Shown: positions 49,288-61,827, counted from the first letter of the stretch. The stretch is DNA of 64,000 nucleotides from Brasenia schreberi (GCA_036023115.1 JAYKKT010000061.1:16804501-16868500); one strand, 5' to 3'. Program-made: numbers and translations. The notes: a model not told the origin generated them from the letters alone.

Positions 49288-49288
<1 letters not shown>

Positions 49289-49532
49289 GTAGAGAGAGAG
49301 TATGGTATATGCAACCTATGCTTAAATCTATTCAAACATTTCCACCATTTGATCAATGCAAACAATAGTGAAGATTTGAAATGAAAAATAAATTGTATCA
49401 TTGTGCATTAATGCAAATACAAAAAGTACAATAGTATAAATCATTTTTTAGATTGAAATCTTCACTATTTAATGACGATGGTGGAGATGTTTGAGAAAAT
49501 TTAAGTATGAACAAGGATTAGACACAAACCAA

Positions 49533-49534
<2 letters not shown>

Positions 49535-49568
<34 letters not shown>
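49535..49568. repeat. (AT)n microsatellite
   Basis: About 16 AT/TA units with one G near its start, read directly. Confidence 0.85.
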
Positions 49569-49569
<1 letters not shown>

Positions 49570-50937
49570 CTGGTTTCTTCTTATGTATATTGTGCCTAAC
49601 TTAGCTACTTAATATATTTCAACTTTTCTTATCAAAATCCATTAATCATATAATTTTGTACTTGTAAGCTGCTTTATTGGTTTTCTTTGTCTTGCCTGTT
49701 TTGGATGACTTTTACACATTTTTTATGCAAGAAACAATTTTAAGCAACACTGCGGTCAGGTCGGGTTAGAGTCTTTTGTAGAAGACCCGAGGGAAGAAGA
49801 CGGGAGTCTACCTACTTCTAATTCAAAACCACAAGTGACACGCTGTTTACCCGATCCCCCAGCACTATGCAGAAAGAGTTTTGAGTTACTAAAGAAGCTC
49901 TGCAGATCCTTCTCTTTACCGGAATAACGCGTCTTCTTATATACATGAAGAAAAGGAAACTATTTATGCATGGTATGAAACCGAGTTGGTATAAAAGAAC
50001 CTTCTTGTGCTGCTAGTTGTAAAGTATGGTAGATTTTGCGCAAAAGTTCTTTTCTTTTGTACTTTATGTAAGATAGCCATAGCTTTTCGCTTTTTGGACT
50101 CTTCACACCGATGCTTCCTTTAAAAACAAACAGTGTCAGTAACTTTTATCGAAGTTTTATTTGGCGCTAACAATAAGTAAAACATAAGATTTTAGATTTA
50201 GAGGCTACTTATTAAAAAATCTATAGGAAAACCCAAAAGAACTTGGAAAACGAAAAAAATCAATGGCTAATGGCAAGTAATGTGAAATCATTCCCACGAT
50301 CAGCCAATTAAAGCAATTAAAAGTGGGCAACTAAGAAATAAAAGCCAAAAACATTGCTAACAAAATTAACCGACAAAAATAGAAAGGACTCCTCTCGAAC
50401 TATCTTAATCACATAGGGGCATTGATTATCAGAAGAAGATGAATCCCAATTCCAATATTTCATTCCAATTGTTGTACTTTTCTTAGCTAGGATTTTTCTT
50501 ATTTTTTTATAGCTTAGACTTGCCCTTCTTTATAGCTTCCTCGAATAGATCCTTAGTAAACCAACTTTTACTCTCATTTTCTTTTTCTTTTATTTTGAGT
50601 AGAACCTATCCCATCGAAACATGCGTCGATGTTAATAGCATCTTTAGGCTTTTTGAGGAATCAACTAGGATACTTAGCTGAGGATTCTCACGTACATGAT
50701 CGTCCGAAAGCTCTTCTAAGGTGAAGGTAAGTATCCTTTGAAAGGTTTGCACACTATCAACCCATCTTTGTACACCTAGGTCATTTGAGTGGATTCAAAC
50801 AGTCTTCATTGGAAATGTATTCACATATAGGTCGACATCCTTTTTCTTTTCTGTTTTGTGTTTAAAGGCAATCTAGGGTTAGACATACTCTATTACCCGA
50901 TTGTTCATGGCAACCTGTGACGGTGCGTAGAACCGCC

Positions 50938-52690
50938 TAACAACAACAACTAAGCCTTTTCCCATACTAGACAGGGTCGGCTACATGGATTCATTGTTTC
51001 CACATAGCCCTATCATGTGTCATGTTAACAGTTAACTCACAATAAGCTAGATCTTCCTTTATTGTTTCTTTCCAACACTTTTGTGGTCATCCTCTACCTC
51101 TTTTAATAGTTTCCAAATTTAGTTTTTCATCCTTTCTTACAGGTTCTTCTTTTGATCATCTTTCTATATGTCCAAACCATCTTAAACGATATTCTCTCAT
51201 TTTATCCTCTATTGGTGTCACTCCAAATTTGTTTCTAATAACCTCATTTTGTATACAGTCTTTTCTTGTATGACCACTCATCCATCTCAACATCTTCATT
51301 TATGTCACAAACATCTTTTGTACATGATGATTAACTACCCAACACTCCGAACCATAAAACATGGCAGGTCTAATTGTTGTTCTACCTTTTAACTTTTAAT
51401 GGTATCTTCTTATCATAAAGAATACATGATGCTCCTCAACATTTTAACTAACCAACATTAATTCTATGTGTAACATCTCCATCAATTCTACCATCACTTT
51501 GAAAAATTGACCCTAGATATTTAAAACTTTCCTTTTGGGGATGCAATGTGTGTCAATTTTGTCATTTGTAAATAACATGCACCAAGGTACTTCATCTTGA
51601 ATATGTTTTATTAACTCATCAATCACCATTATAAATAAGTATGGACTTAAAGTTGATCCTTGATGTAACCCAATATTAACTTTGAAGAAGTCTATCATTC
51701 ATTCATGAGTTCTCACACATATTTTTGCACTATCATACATGTCTCTTATAAAGTTTATGTATTTCAATGGGATACCTCTTTTTTGCACTATCATTCCTTA
51801 GACATATTTTTGCACTATCATATATGTCTCTTAAAATCTCCATACCTTCCTCATTTATATCCCCAAAACTAAAGTTTTCATGAATACCTTGATATCCTAA
51901 TGTTACTTTACCAACATGTCCATTTAAGTCTCCTTCTAAACAAATCATCTCTCTTTGTGAAATTCTTTGAATCATCTTATCTAACTCCTCCCAAAAAGCC
52001 ATCTTTATACTAGCTTCTAGTCCTACTTAGGGTGTGTAAGCACAAACTATATTCAAAACCTCTGCTCCTAACACTAATTTCAACTTCATGATTCGGTCAC
52101 CATATCGTTGTATGTCTATTACACTATCCTTTAAATCTTTATTTATGATAATACTAACTTTGTTTCGAGCCTTTTCCTTATCTAAGTACCATAATTTAAA
52201 ACCTGTATCATCAATCTCCTTTGCTTTTTCTCTAACCCACTTTATCTCTTATAAATACAGGATATAATTTTTTTTTGAATCATAGTATCTACCACTTCCA
52301 CTTCCATCAGCTTATCGGACAATGTTTCGATATTCAAAGGAACCAATACAAATCTTATTATCTAAGACTAGCTTTCTTATCCCTGCATCTGTCCATATTG
52401 AAAATGTGGAGACCCTCTCTAAAATTTATTCACTACACTCGGGCAGTATTATAGTGGGACTAACTTCTTTACCCACACCTGTTCATGATATGGAAACCCT
52501 CTCTGCAATTGATTCACTATATTCGGGCGAAAATATAGTCTCTCTTGCTTACTTTTCATTGCATTCGGACTCTGCAGTGTGTCGCTAAGAGGGAACGCCC
52601 CAACGCAATTCTCATAATTTGTATAATCCATAGTATAAAAATCTGACAAAGTTTTACGCAAGTTGTTGGTTGCCTAACGCAACCCTCCGC
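50938..52690 (-). mobile_element. RTE-type LINE copy A (endonuclease plus deleted RT)
   Basis: Read on -: an upstream region with a duplicated segment (52600-52370), the APE-type endonuclease beginning IETLSDKLMEVVDTMIQ (52350), DDTGFKLWYLDKEKARNKV, and GDLNGHVGKVTLGYQGIHEN (52002-51860). It then jumps directly into RT sequence (DMYDSAKICVR; GLHQGSTLSPYLFIMVIDEL; 51698-51570), with a deletion of the endonuclease end and RT start. A further deletion follows FTND (51561-51572). The 3' end is the RTE tail with (TTG)n. EN plus RT and a (TTG)n tail mark the plant RTE clade. Stops and frameshifts are present. Confidence 0.85.
52370..52570. repeat. Imperfect tandem duplication of about 85-90 bp in LINE copy A
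   Basis: The strings GACCCTCTCTAAAATTTATT and AACCCTCTCTGCAATTGATT, each followed by CACTA.A.TCGGGC, sit at about 52410 and 52494. The units differ by small indels. Confidence 0.75.
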
Positions 52691-53812
52691 CTTTTGAGAC
52701 GTCTTATGAAACATTTTAGAGGAAAAAAGAAAGACCTTCATATGATATTTATTGATCTAGAAAAAGCTTACGATATGGTACCGAGGGAGGTTCTTTGGAG
52801 AACCTTGGAAAAAGAGGTATCTCATTGGCATACATAAACCTTATAAGAGACATGTATGATAGTGCAAAAATATGTGTGAGGACTCATGAAGGAATGATAG
52901 ACTTCTTCGAAGTTAATGTTGTGTTACATCAAGGATCAACTTTAAGTCCATACTTATTTATAATGGTGATTGATGAGTTAATAAAACATATTCAAGATGA
53001 AGTACCTTGGTGCATGTTATTTACAAATGACATTGTGTTAGTGGAGGAGTCTAAGGAAAAAGTTAATAGAAAGTTGAAACTATTGAGAGAAACATGAGAA
53101 AGTAAAGGCTTCCGACTTAGTAGAACAAAGATAGAATATATAGAATGTAAGTTTGATCATTTGGTTACTTCAGAGGACATAGAAATTAAAATTGACACAC
53201 ATTTCATCCCCCAAAAGCAAAGTTTTAAATACCTAGGATCAATTTTTCAGAGTGATGGAAGAATTTATGGTGATGTTATACATAGAATTAATGTTGGTTG
53301 GTTAAAATGGAGAGGAGCATCAATATTCTTTGTGATAAGAAAATACCATTAAAGTTAAAAGGTAAATATTATATAACAACAATTACACCTGCCATGTTTT
53401 ATAGTTCTGAGTGTTCAGAAGTTAATCATCAACATGTACAAAAGATGTCTATGACAAAAATGAAGATGTTGAGATGGATGAGTAGTCATACAAGAAAAGA
53501 CCATATACATAATAAGGTTATTAAAAACAAATTAGGAGTGGCAACAATAGAGGATAAAATGAGAGAATATTGTTTAAGATGATTTGGACGTATAGAAAGA
53601 AGATCAAAAGAAGAACCTTTAAGAAGGTATGAAAAATTAGATTTTGAAAGTATTAAAAGAGGTAGTGGATTACCACAAAAGTGTTGGAAAGAAATAATAA
53701 AGAATGATCTATCTTATTGTGAGTTAAGTGCTAACATGGCACATGATGGGGCTCTTTAGAAGCAAAGAATCCATGTAACCGACCCATCTAGTACGGGAAA
53801 AGGTTTAGTTGT
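52691..53812 (+). mobile_element. RTE-type LINE copy B (5'-truncated RT and tail)
   Basis: Begins inside RT ([17 protein letters not shown], then [19 protein letters not shown] at 52742-52800). One missing base shifts the frame near 52808, after which [39 protein letters not shown] and the active site FTND (53020-53031) are read. The C-terminal part follows (FKYLGSIFQSDG, 53223-53260; MFYSSECSEV, 53394-53425; MLRWMSSHTRKDHIHN, 53467-53515). The tail is CCATGTAACCGACCC... and TTGTTG. It is arranged head to head with copy A. The usual FADD is FTND here, so one catalytic aspartate is lost. Confidence 0.85.
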
Positions 53813-55347
53813 TGTAAGGCCCTAGTATGGGGTTTATTCCTACTCTGATCAAGCTTGTCACTCACCAAGAAGAGTCCATGCGAGTGAATAAGGGAACCAC
53901 TCAACGGTCTTTCCCTTAGTAGTCTGGCTCTACCCGAGATAATATTGTTAAGGTCATCGGCCATCAAGATAGTGCCCCCAGGCCCCTACCTTCTCTCTCC
54001 CTTTAACCTTCTCTCAACACATCAATCCCCCTTATGCTCTCTTCATGAATGAATCTCATTAATAGCTTCAATGGCTCCCTTTTATAGATTAAGGGGCACA
54101 ATACATATTAGGCAACTCCCTAAGTCACTCCCACTTAACCTCCCTTAGACTGGATGCCATGGGCAAGTTCTAACCCAAGGTCTTATGAGAGTAAGGCATT
54201 CACTCTCACTTAACCTCCCTTGGACTGGCATGCCTATAATAAGGTTGTATATACTAGGTCCTTCAACTCACTCTCTACAAGTAAGATCTAACTTCCACAC
54301 TTAGACTTGATCCTACTCAACCCGATAAGTCTCCATAATGACACTTCTCTCTATGGTACTTCATAACAAAACACACCAAAACATAGAACCTCCATTGGGT
54401 GCTAGCTAGACATTCCTAATACACATATCATCCTCTATACCTGCATCGCAAGCTAAGTGCTCCCTATGCCACAACAATTCTCTCCTCGTTTGATTTCTGA
54501 TTTTTCTAGCCTTACTTTGCAATCCGAATATGCTGAAACTTGGTACGCCCAATCTACACACACAACCCACTGTTTAAAATTTATAAGAATTTTAAGAATG
54601 TTTAAGGTCGTAAATAAAATTGGGTAAAAGCAAACAGAAACAGATTAGAGTTTGTCAACATTGTATATCCTACAATAGAGGTTAGGTAAAAGTCCCATAA
54701 CTCTATTTATATTAACCTAAATTACTTGAAAATGATTTTGTTGGAAAGAGTATATCCTTAACTTTCCAACAAGACTAATCCTATAAAAATCTAGAATCTA
54801 TGTGATGAGATACATTCACTTTTCTAAGCTTCTATCTCTATCATAGGTTATGTCTTGAATTATAGAGTAAGAAAATTCCCAGATTTAATTCTAAACATTC
54901 ACAACACCAAAAATAAAAAAAAAAATAGTGTAAGAGTCTCTGCATCATCATCTATTTTAGATAAAATTTTGAGGAGTTTTGAAGATCCGAAGCTACCAAA
55001 AAAATCAAGAAAACCAGTCTTTGAAAACAAAACCAATTTCTGTTTTTCAAGATTGAGTTTGATTTTAAGTCAAGAGATAAACTCATGATTTTACAAGTTT
55101 GCTTAAATTAAAATTTGGTTTTCAAAATATACTGGGACTTAAAATAATTTTCAAGCGCCTAGACTGACCCTTGAGCATCGGTTCAAGAAGGTCAACGGTG
55201 AAAAGAACTTACTTGTCAACATTCACTAAGAAGTCAAAAATCAAACTTTGCTAGTTTAAGAAAACTAACTAGCACGCTCGTGCACTCATATTTGCGAATT
55301 AAGTTTCAAGTCTCTTCATAGGATTTGGAATAAAATTCACATATACA
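53813..55347 (+). mobile_element. Tat-family solo LTR (1535 bp), + sense
   Basis: Starts TGTAAGGCCCTAGTATGG directly after the LINE (TTG)n tail and ends ATTCACATATACA. Its 54490-55340 part is the reverse complement of the first 850 bp (on +) of the other Tat LTRs (ACCGATGCTCAAG, GAGCGTGCTAG strings). A TATA-like TTTTATAGATTAAGGGG lies at 54082-54098 in + sense. It is shorter than the others. The expected 5-bp flanking duplication was not found (GTTGT against CTCTC). Confidence 0.7.
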
Positions 55348-56571
55348 CTCTCTTACACACCAAATTCACTATCTTTACCTATTGACTCAAAGCCACGACC
55401 ACCAAACCTATAAAACATGTAATGGTGGGTAATATCAACGAATAAGTTATCTCAAAATCAACCAAGGCATGAATATTGACTCACCCAAAGCTCTACCCAA
55501 GTATATGGCTCTTAGATGTGGCTCAACTCTCACTTTATGGCACTCAAAAAGTAATAGGAGACATGTCCGTCTCACCAAAATCCTCACGATCATCCTTTAC
55601 TGGTTCTACAAGTAAAGAGGTTGCCTAAGCAATGTGCTTATCATGATAAAATTGAGGTTCCTCATCTTCATCTATCAACGAAGCAAGTTTAGCCTTTTTT
55701 GAATACTCTCACATCAAATGTGGCCCTTGATAAATAATGCAAGGCTCATGTAGCTTCGATGAACCATTGTTGGAGGAGGCTTCTAGCCACCTTAAGAAAC
55801 TCCTCCAACTTTCACCATACCGTAGTTGAGTTCCACCACTTTTCACTTCTTTCTTAGGTTGCTCCATTCTCTCTATAACCACCTAGAACTATCATAGCAA
55901 CCAACATCATACCTGCCACTAGGTGTGGTACTCCCACAACAAGTTGTAGCAATCAGATTGATATGATAGAAACAGTGATACTAGAGCCCCCCATAGCATG
56001 CACCCTATGCCAACTGAATTGAGCCTCCACAAAAACTAGTTGAGAAATTGTGTCCTCCTACACTACTTGTTTAGTAATTGCATTAATGCTACATGTGCCA
56101 ACTCCTCACTGTTTCTAGCATCGGGTTGAGGATTGTCTTCTTCAACCATAATCACAATAATCCCTATTCTTTGTGGGAAGTCCCATTTCCAAAGGGAGCC
56201 ATTGCAAACATACAAGGCCCCGACCCCCATTGCTTCCAAGCCGGTCCATCCTTCTAGCTTGTTGAAAAAGACTCATCGGTAGCACCCTTACATCCAATTG
56301 GTGCATGGGTTGAACGGGTGCTCCACTTGAGTGCTATCAATCTCCACGATTTTGGTCCCACCCAACAATCTAAACTCTCCTTCGTATCCTTGCAGCCACC
56401 CCTTAAGTCCAACAAACCTTTGGCTACCATCATGGCCGTGTAGACATCCACCAGATCATGCCGCTTTATGTCAACTTGGGCCCAATTTTGGAGCCCATGG
56501 ACGAACAAGAACAACTTATCCTTGTTCCCATATTGTATACTTCAAGTAAGATAGTTACACTAGTATATGTA
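55348..56571 (-). pseudogene. 3' part of a second gypsy gag, split by the copia element
   Basis: On the - strand from 56571: NKDKLFLFVHGLQNWAQVDI, then DLVDVYTAMMVAKGLLDLRGG (56530-56380), the conserved gag region. A decayed zinc knuckle follows (CIIYQGPHLM..EYSKKAKLASLIDE, about 55770-55680; canonical C-x-x-C-x-G-P-H-x-x-x-x-C), then MSPITFLSAIK at about 55550, a likeness to the region before protease. The gag start lies beyond the copia element at 62225-62811. Stops are present. Confidence 0.75.
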
Positions 56572-57028
56572 TGTGGCGTTTCCGGTTTGCTTCTTACCGG
56601 ATTCCAGTTTCTGTTGACTTCTGGTTCTTTGCCGTCAACCTCCGGTTCCTTGTTGTGTAGCTTCTTAGGTAAGCCTGCAGCGGAAGAACAAAGGTATGTG
56701 GTTTATATGTTTGAGGTTTTCTCTCAGCGGGGTTTGCTTGAGAAGGTTTTCGGTATTCCGATGATCTGTTGATATATGTTTCTTACCTGCGTTGCTCTGT
56801 ATTTATCGAGCAACGCGTGCTCTTCCCTTCTCAGTTTGTCCCACTAGGCTTTTCTCTTCAGGAGCCCCTATATCCGAACTATTACCGTATCTTTTGGTAA
56901 TGGTCCGGCGGTTTCATCCTTTATGGTCGTTACGACCATCCTTTCCGTAACATTGACCACAGATAATGGTTGGATGGTCAGTCCAGCAGTTTCTGTATTG
57001 GGTTGTCGAAAATGGCCACTGCCTTACA
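56572..57028 (-). repeat. 3' LTR of the copia element (457 bp)
   Basis: On + it begins TGTGGCGTTTCCGGTTTG and ends GCCACTGCCTTACA. It matches 61828-62224 along its length, with insertions of about 60 bp around 56870-56930 relative to that copy. TG/CA ends. The internal GAAGTGGGA on the - strand just outside (57029-57040) is a likely polypurine tract. Confidence 0.88.
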
Positions 57029-57166
57029 TATCCCACTTCGTCATTTGAGCCAAGTAAACTGACATACTAGTTTTTCTCCCACTTTTGCGAGGTTTTCCTA
57101 CTATTGTCATTTCATGATTGTTATTGTAATCACTACTCATTGTGTGGTTATTTACTTACACAACAA

Positions 57167-57540
57167 TCAAACATACCTCAAGCTCATGTTTGTAACATGT
57201 TTTGAGAAAAGTTCATCTATTATGCCTTTAGTCAAGGGGTCTGCCAACATATCATTTGTTGGCATGTATGAGATGGATATTTCCTTTTCCATAACCATAT
57301 CATGAACATAGTGGTACTTAACCATTATATGCTTGCGTTTAGAGCTATCAGCTCCACTCTTGATAAGAGTAATTGTTATGTTGTTGTCACAGTAAATGAC
57401 AACAAGCTCGTCGGCTATTTTCAACTTTAAATTAAATATGAATCGGCTTATATAGACAACACTTATTGCAGCCATACAACAAGCCACATACTTAGCTTCA
57501 TGCATATGCAATGCTACATAACCATGTTTCTTACATGCCC
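57167..57540 (-). pseudogene. Copia RNase H, partly open
   Basis: The 114-residue frame includes HEAKYVACCMAA (usual EAEYVA), VVIYCDNNITITLI, KHIMVKYHYVHDMVMEKEIS and NDMLADPLTKGI, the typical C-terminal signature of copia RNase H. The stop after the frame is close to the polypurine tract, so the C-terminus is nearly complete. Confidence 0.85.
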
Positions 57541-57879
57541 AAGAAACAACACCACCTTCAAATAAGAATATTTATCCCGAGGTAGATTTGTTATCATATT
57601 TGCTCCCAACAAAGTCAGTATCTGAGTATCCTACCACTTTCAATTCATCTGCTTGAAAACACAGTTTCAAGTCTCTTGTTCCATTCAGATATCTTAAATT
57701 TCTTTTTACAGTTATTCAATGCTGTCATCCAAGATTACTTTGATATCTACTCACAAGACCAACAACAAAGCTGATATCAGGTCTTGTACACAGCATAACA
57801 TACATCAAGCAACCCACTGCTTGTGCATACAGAACATTAGGCTTATCGTCTCCTTCACCGGGACAATCAGCCTTACTTA

Positions 57880-58620
57880 TTTTAACCCCTTTTGCAACGG
57901 GTATAACAACAGACTTTCATTCACATATTTTGAACTTCTTGAGAATATAGTCAATATATCTCTCCTGACTTAGGCATAAGAGTTTAAATTCTCTATATCG
58001 AGAGATCTTTATACCCAAGATATAGGATGTTTCCTCCATATCCTTTATTTTGAACCTTGACTTTAACCATGACTTAGTTTTGATAATCATTTCATTGTCA
58101 TTTCTGGTTAACAATATGTCATCTACATATAATGATCAGATGACGAAATGGCTCCCACTGTTCTAGATATATACACAGTGATCAAGTTCATTAGCTACAA
58201 ACCCAAGTTCTATAATGACTTTTTGAAAAGTCAAATACCATTGGTGAGGTGACTATTTTAGGCCATATAGGGATTTTCTCAACCTATATACTTTATCTTC
58301 TTGGCCTTCAACTATAAATCCTTCTGGTTGCTGCATGTATATGATTTCATCTAAATCTTCGTTTAGAAAAGTTGTATTTATATCTAACTTATGTAAGTCC
58401 AAATCATAATATGCAGATATTATCAGGATTATCCTTATGGATACAAATTTCACAACTGGAGAATATGTCTCAACATAATTTATCCCCTCTTTTTGCAAAA
58501 AAACCTTTGCAATCAACCTCGCTTTAAACTTGTTGATTGCAATATCAACCTTATATTTCTTTTTTAGAACCCATTTACAGCCTATAGCTTTCCTTCCTTT
58601 TGGAAAATCAGTCAGTTCTC
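57880..58620 (-). pseudogene. Copia reverse transcriptase, broken
   Basis: GCKWVLKKKYKVD and FKARLIAKVFLQKEGINYVETYSPVV (58600-58440), HKLDINTTFLNEDLDEIIYMQQPEGF and VYRLRKSLYGLK (58410-58253), then the active site YVDDILLTRND (58130-58100) and LKSRFKIKDMEETSYILGIKI (58070-58000). The usual D-V-x-T-A-F-L-x-G motif reads DINTTFLNED. A TGA lies between KSLYGLK and YVDD. Confidence 0.85.
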
Positions 58621-60110
58621 AAACTTGGTTTTTCTCAATAGATTCAATTTCTTCATCCATAGTTTTCTCACAATCTGTTACTTCCGATGAGTTTATAGCT
58701 TGCTGATAAGTTAAGGTATCAGTCAAGTCATCTAAATTCACTGAATTACACACTTCTTCTGCAAGATAAGTGTGATAATCCTTTAAATAGGACGGTGTGA
58801 CCCTAAGCCTTTTATGTCCACTTAAAGTTTCGGTTGTTTTAGGAAGATCTTCTATGAGTTCATATGATAATTGATCTAGGTCTACTAGATCGTCAATATA
58901 TTCATCATTATTTTTTAGGATGTCATTCTTAGTATCTTCTAAGAATTCAACATCTTTTTTCTCTATTAGTCTGTAGTCCTTATGATAAAACTGATATCCC
59001 TTTGAACCTTTAGGATATCTGATACATATACATCTCAAGGACCTACTATCTAACTTATCTCTAGACTGATCAAGGATCTTCACATATGCAATAGATCTCC
59101 ACCTCCTCAGATGACCTATTGGGTTTTCTTCCAAACCACATCTCATATGGTGTAGTGAATATAGCCTTACATAGTACTCTATTGAGTATGTATACCATTG
59201 TACTCACTGCTTCTCCTCAAAATATCTTTACTAGAGAGGCATTAATCAACATTGACCTTGTCATATTGAGTAAGGTCATGTTATATATTTTAGCTAAACC
59301 ATTCTGTTGAGGTGTCTTTGGCATTGTATTCTATTTTGCAATACCAAAGTCTTTACAGAATTAAAGAAATTCTTCAGAGGTATATTCACCATCTCTATCT
59401 GATCTTAAGACTTTGATTGAATGTTCCAGTTGATTTTCAACTTCCTACTTATATTCTTTAAAACCTTCAAGTGCCTCAAATTTATGTGCTAAGAGATATA
59501 AATACATATATCTCGAGTAATCATCGATAAAGGTTATAAAATAAACCTTTTCATAATGTGACCTTACTCTGAATGATCTACATAAATCTGTGTGAATGAC
59601 CTCCAATAGAGTTGTTGCCCTTGTTGACTCTTTGGAAAAAAAATTTCTTGTCATTTTTCCTTTTATATAAGTTTCATACTTATTGAATGTATTTTTCTCA
59701 AATCTAGGCAATAAATCAAAGTTGGATAATTTCCTCAACTTTTCTAGACTTATATGCCCAAGACGTTTATGCCATACATTAACATCAACATTAAAGGCAC
59801 AATCAATATAAGTAGAAGAATTTTCATTTTCATTGTCATTCAGTTTGAATATTTCATGTTCTACATCAAATTCCCTACAGAATAATATTATCCCATATTT
59901 CTCTAGAGTCACCTTGCCAAGAATAAACCTGACATCAAAACCTTTCTTTACTAAGGTAGGGACCGAAACCAGATTGCGCCTTATTAATGGCATAATCAAT
60001 ACATCAGTCAGTACAACCGGTTTGTCTTTAACAAAGATTCTAAATAACCAAGTACCAAAAATATCTGAGAAAGTGTTATTTCCCATGTACACCCGATGTT
60101 CTCTTGCCAA
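58619..60110 (-). pseudogene. Copia integrase, broken
   Basis: Zinc-binding start VWHKRLGHISLEKLRKLSNF (59770-59710), core with VIHTDLCRSF...KVYFITFIDDYSRYMYLYLL (59610-59500), then a gap with stops at 59445-59147, TPYEMWFG and the C-terminal part KLDSRSLRCICIRYPKGSKGYQFY...KDVEFLED (59060-58940). The upstream stretch (60110-59900, DVLIMPLIRRNLVSV) is the end of the protease region. The second zinc-finger cysteine pair reads YETYIKGK instead of C-x-x-C. Confidence 0.85.
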
Positions 60111-60129
60111 ACTTTTTGTTTGGTTTATT

Positions 60130-60792
60130 TCTCTTTTGTTTGAGTTTGGAGCTATACCTTATCTCATCTTATACCACTAGCAATTTTTCTTTCTTGTTTT
60201 TACTCATGTGTTCTTGCTCTATTACTAGTTTCAGAGGCAATTCAGAAAGGTTAATTTCTAGCCCTAATCTGAGGGCAGTGGTGACTATGTTCTATGATAG
60301 AAGAAGACTCTTCAGGATTGTTAATATCTGCATCAGTTTCATGATGACTGACTTTGTCACAACCAGGTCCCTAGCCATTACTAACATGTGGTTTACATAT
60401 TCTACTATGTTGTTTCCTTCTTTCATTTTGAAGGAATTGTATTTCTGTAGTAGCAACTGAACATGCATTTTGGTAGTTGTGTCATATTTGGCTGCTATGG
60501 AGTCGAACAACTCTTTTACGGTCTCGTATTTTTCGAAGACCCTGATCAAGTCATCCTCCATGTATGTCAACATAACAGTTCTTGCTATTGTGTCGTCCTT
60601 TAGAAATATTTTATATATTTCTATTTGTTACTTAGTTGCGTCTAGTGGTGACAGACACACAATTTTCTTTAAGGCATACTCAACACCTTCTAATATTAGA
60701 GCAAGCGGAAATCTTCTCTTTCATGTTTGGAAGTTCAGACCGTTTAACTTTTCTGTTTTTGCTAGTTCTGATACACATATTCTAGAGTTCAT
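60130..60792 (-). pseudogene. Copia gag remnant
   Basis: Possible start at 60792 (MNSRICVSEL), then EKLNGLNFQTWKRRF, YMEDDLIRVFEKYETVKELF, and the capsid core KMHVQLLLQKYNSFKMKEG...VEYVNHMLVMARDL (60460-60350). This is the usual copia gag arrangement (LNGxNFxxW near the N-terminus). It continues decayed to about 60130 and passes directly into the protease-end sequence without a recognisable zinc knuckle. Confidence 0.75.
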
Positions 60793-61827
60793 TTTTATGT
60801 GTTTAGCAATTATAATAATTAGGTGGTATAAAAAGAAAACATTAAATAAGCAACAAAACACACATAGGATGAATCTCATTAGAATGATGCAGAATATCAC
60901 AAAAATTTGACGAAAATAACTCATTTCTAATATATAAACAACCTGGGATAAATTTCTAATTTTCCCCAAAAAATTATGCCTTTAATAATTTTCCAAAATA
61001 CCAAGGGCAAAACTATAATTTTAACTGTTTGTCTACTTTTATAATTTTTAGAAAAGACCAAGGATAGTACAATAAAATTAGCTTTTGGTATTTCTATAAA
61101 ATTCGTAACTGATCGAGGGTAAATTCATAATTTTGCCCCTCAGACTGAATTTAGAATTTTCTTAAAAGGACAAGGACAAAACTGTCTTTTGACATAGTGA
61201 CAATACTGTAATAACTTGAATCGGGAAGGGCAGTAATGTAAATCAATAGTTCGATATTTCATAATTTTCATAAACTACTGGGGCTAAAACCGACTTTTTG
61301 CCTGGTAGTCTTGTAAAATTTAAAAATCGGTCAGGGTATAATAGACTTTTTAGTTCGCTGCCTGAGGCAGGGACGGTTTCAAAAACCGCTAGTTTTAGCC
61401 CACAATTTTCTAAAACTGCCTAGCGTTTTTTTGGGCACTTTAAAAGCCCGAAGGAGAGAGAGAGTGAGGGAAAAGACCGTGAGAGAGAGGGGGCGGTCGT
61501 CATTCTGCCTCCTAGCCCACAGCCCTCTGCCGCTGGTTTTGAGTGTTTCGCTTTCTTGCCCTTGGCCACTCGCGGCCCTCGCGGTTGTTCTACTGCGGCT
61601 TGCCTTTGGCCACACGCGGCCCTTGCCCCTGTTCTGCTCCATTTTTTTTTCGTCGATCTTTGCCCTGTCTTGACTCAGGCAGGGTTTGCCCTTTGCCCTG
61701 TCATAACTCAGATAGAGTTCTCTGCAATTTCAAAAAAAATAGGAGGTTCTCCTCTTCTTCCCATTTTTTTTTATGTAGACTAACGAGTACCTATTTGCAG
61801 GGTAAAAAATGAGGTCATGATACTAGA
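60793..61827 (-). other. Copia leader between gag and 5' LTR
   Basis: No conserved frame. It includes a GC-richer part (61380-61700) with GA-rich and CCTTGGCC-type strings. On the - strand the bases just inside the LTR read TCTAGTATCATGACC, a degenerate likeness to the initiator-Met primer site TGGTATCAGAGCC. Confidence 0.5.

Larger units (their letters stand above)
48419..50937. other. AT-rich non-coding stretch
   Basis: No gene recognised. AT microsatellites lie at 49252-49287 and 49535-49568, and a small palindrome at 48749-48782 (AACCCGAACGAT/ATCGTGCGGGTT). The open frames across the AT tracts are chance. Confidence 0.5.

Noticed and set aside
49154..49401. Overlapping open frames on both strands
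   Set aside because: They cross an (AT)n tract, giving YIYIYI-type translations; chance frames.
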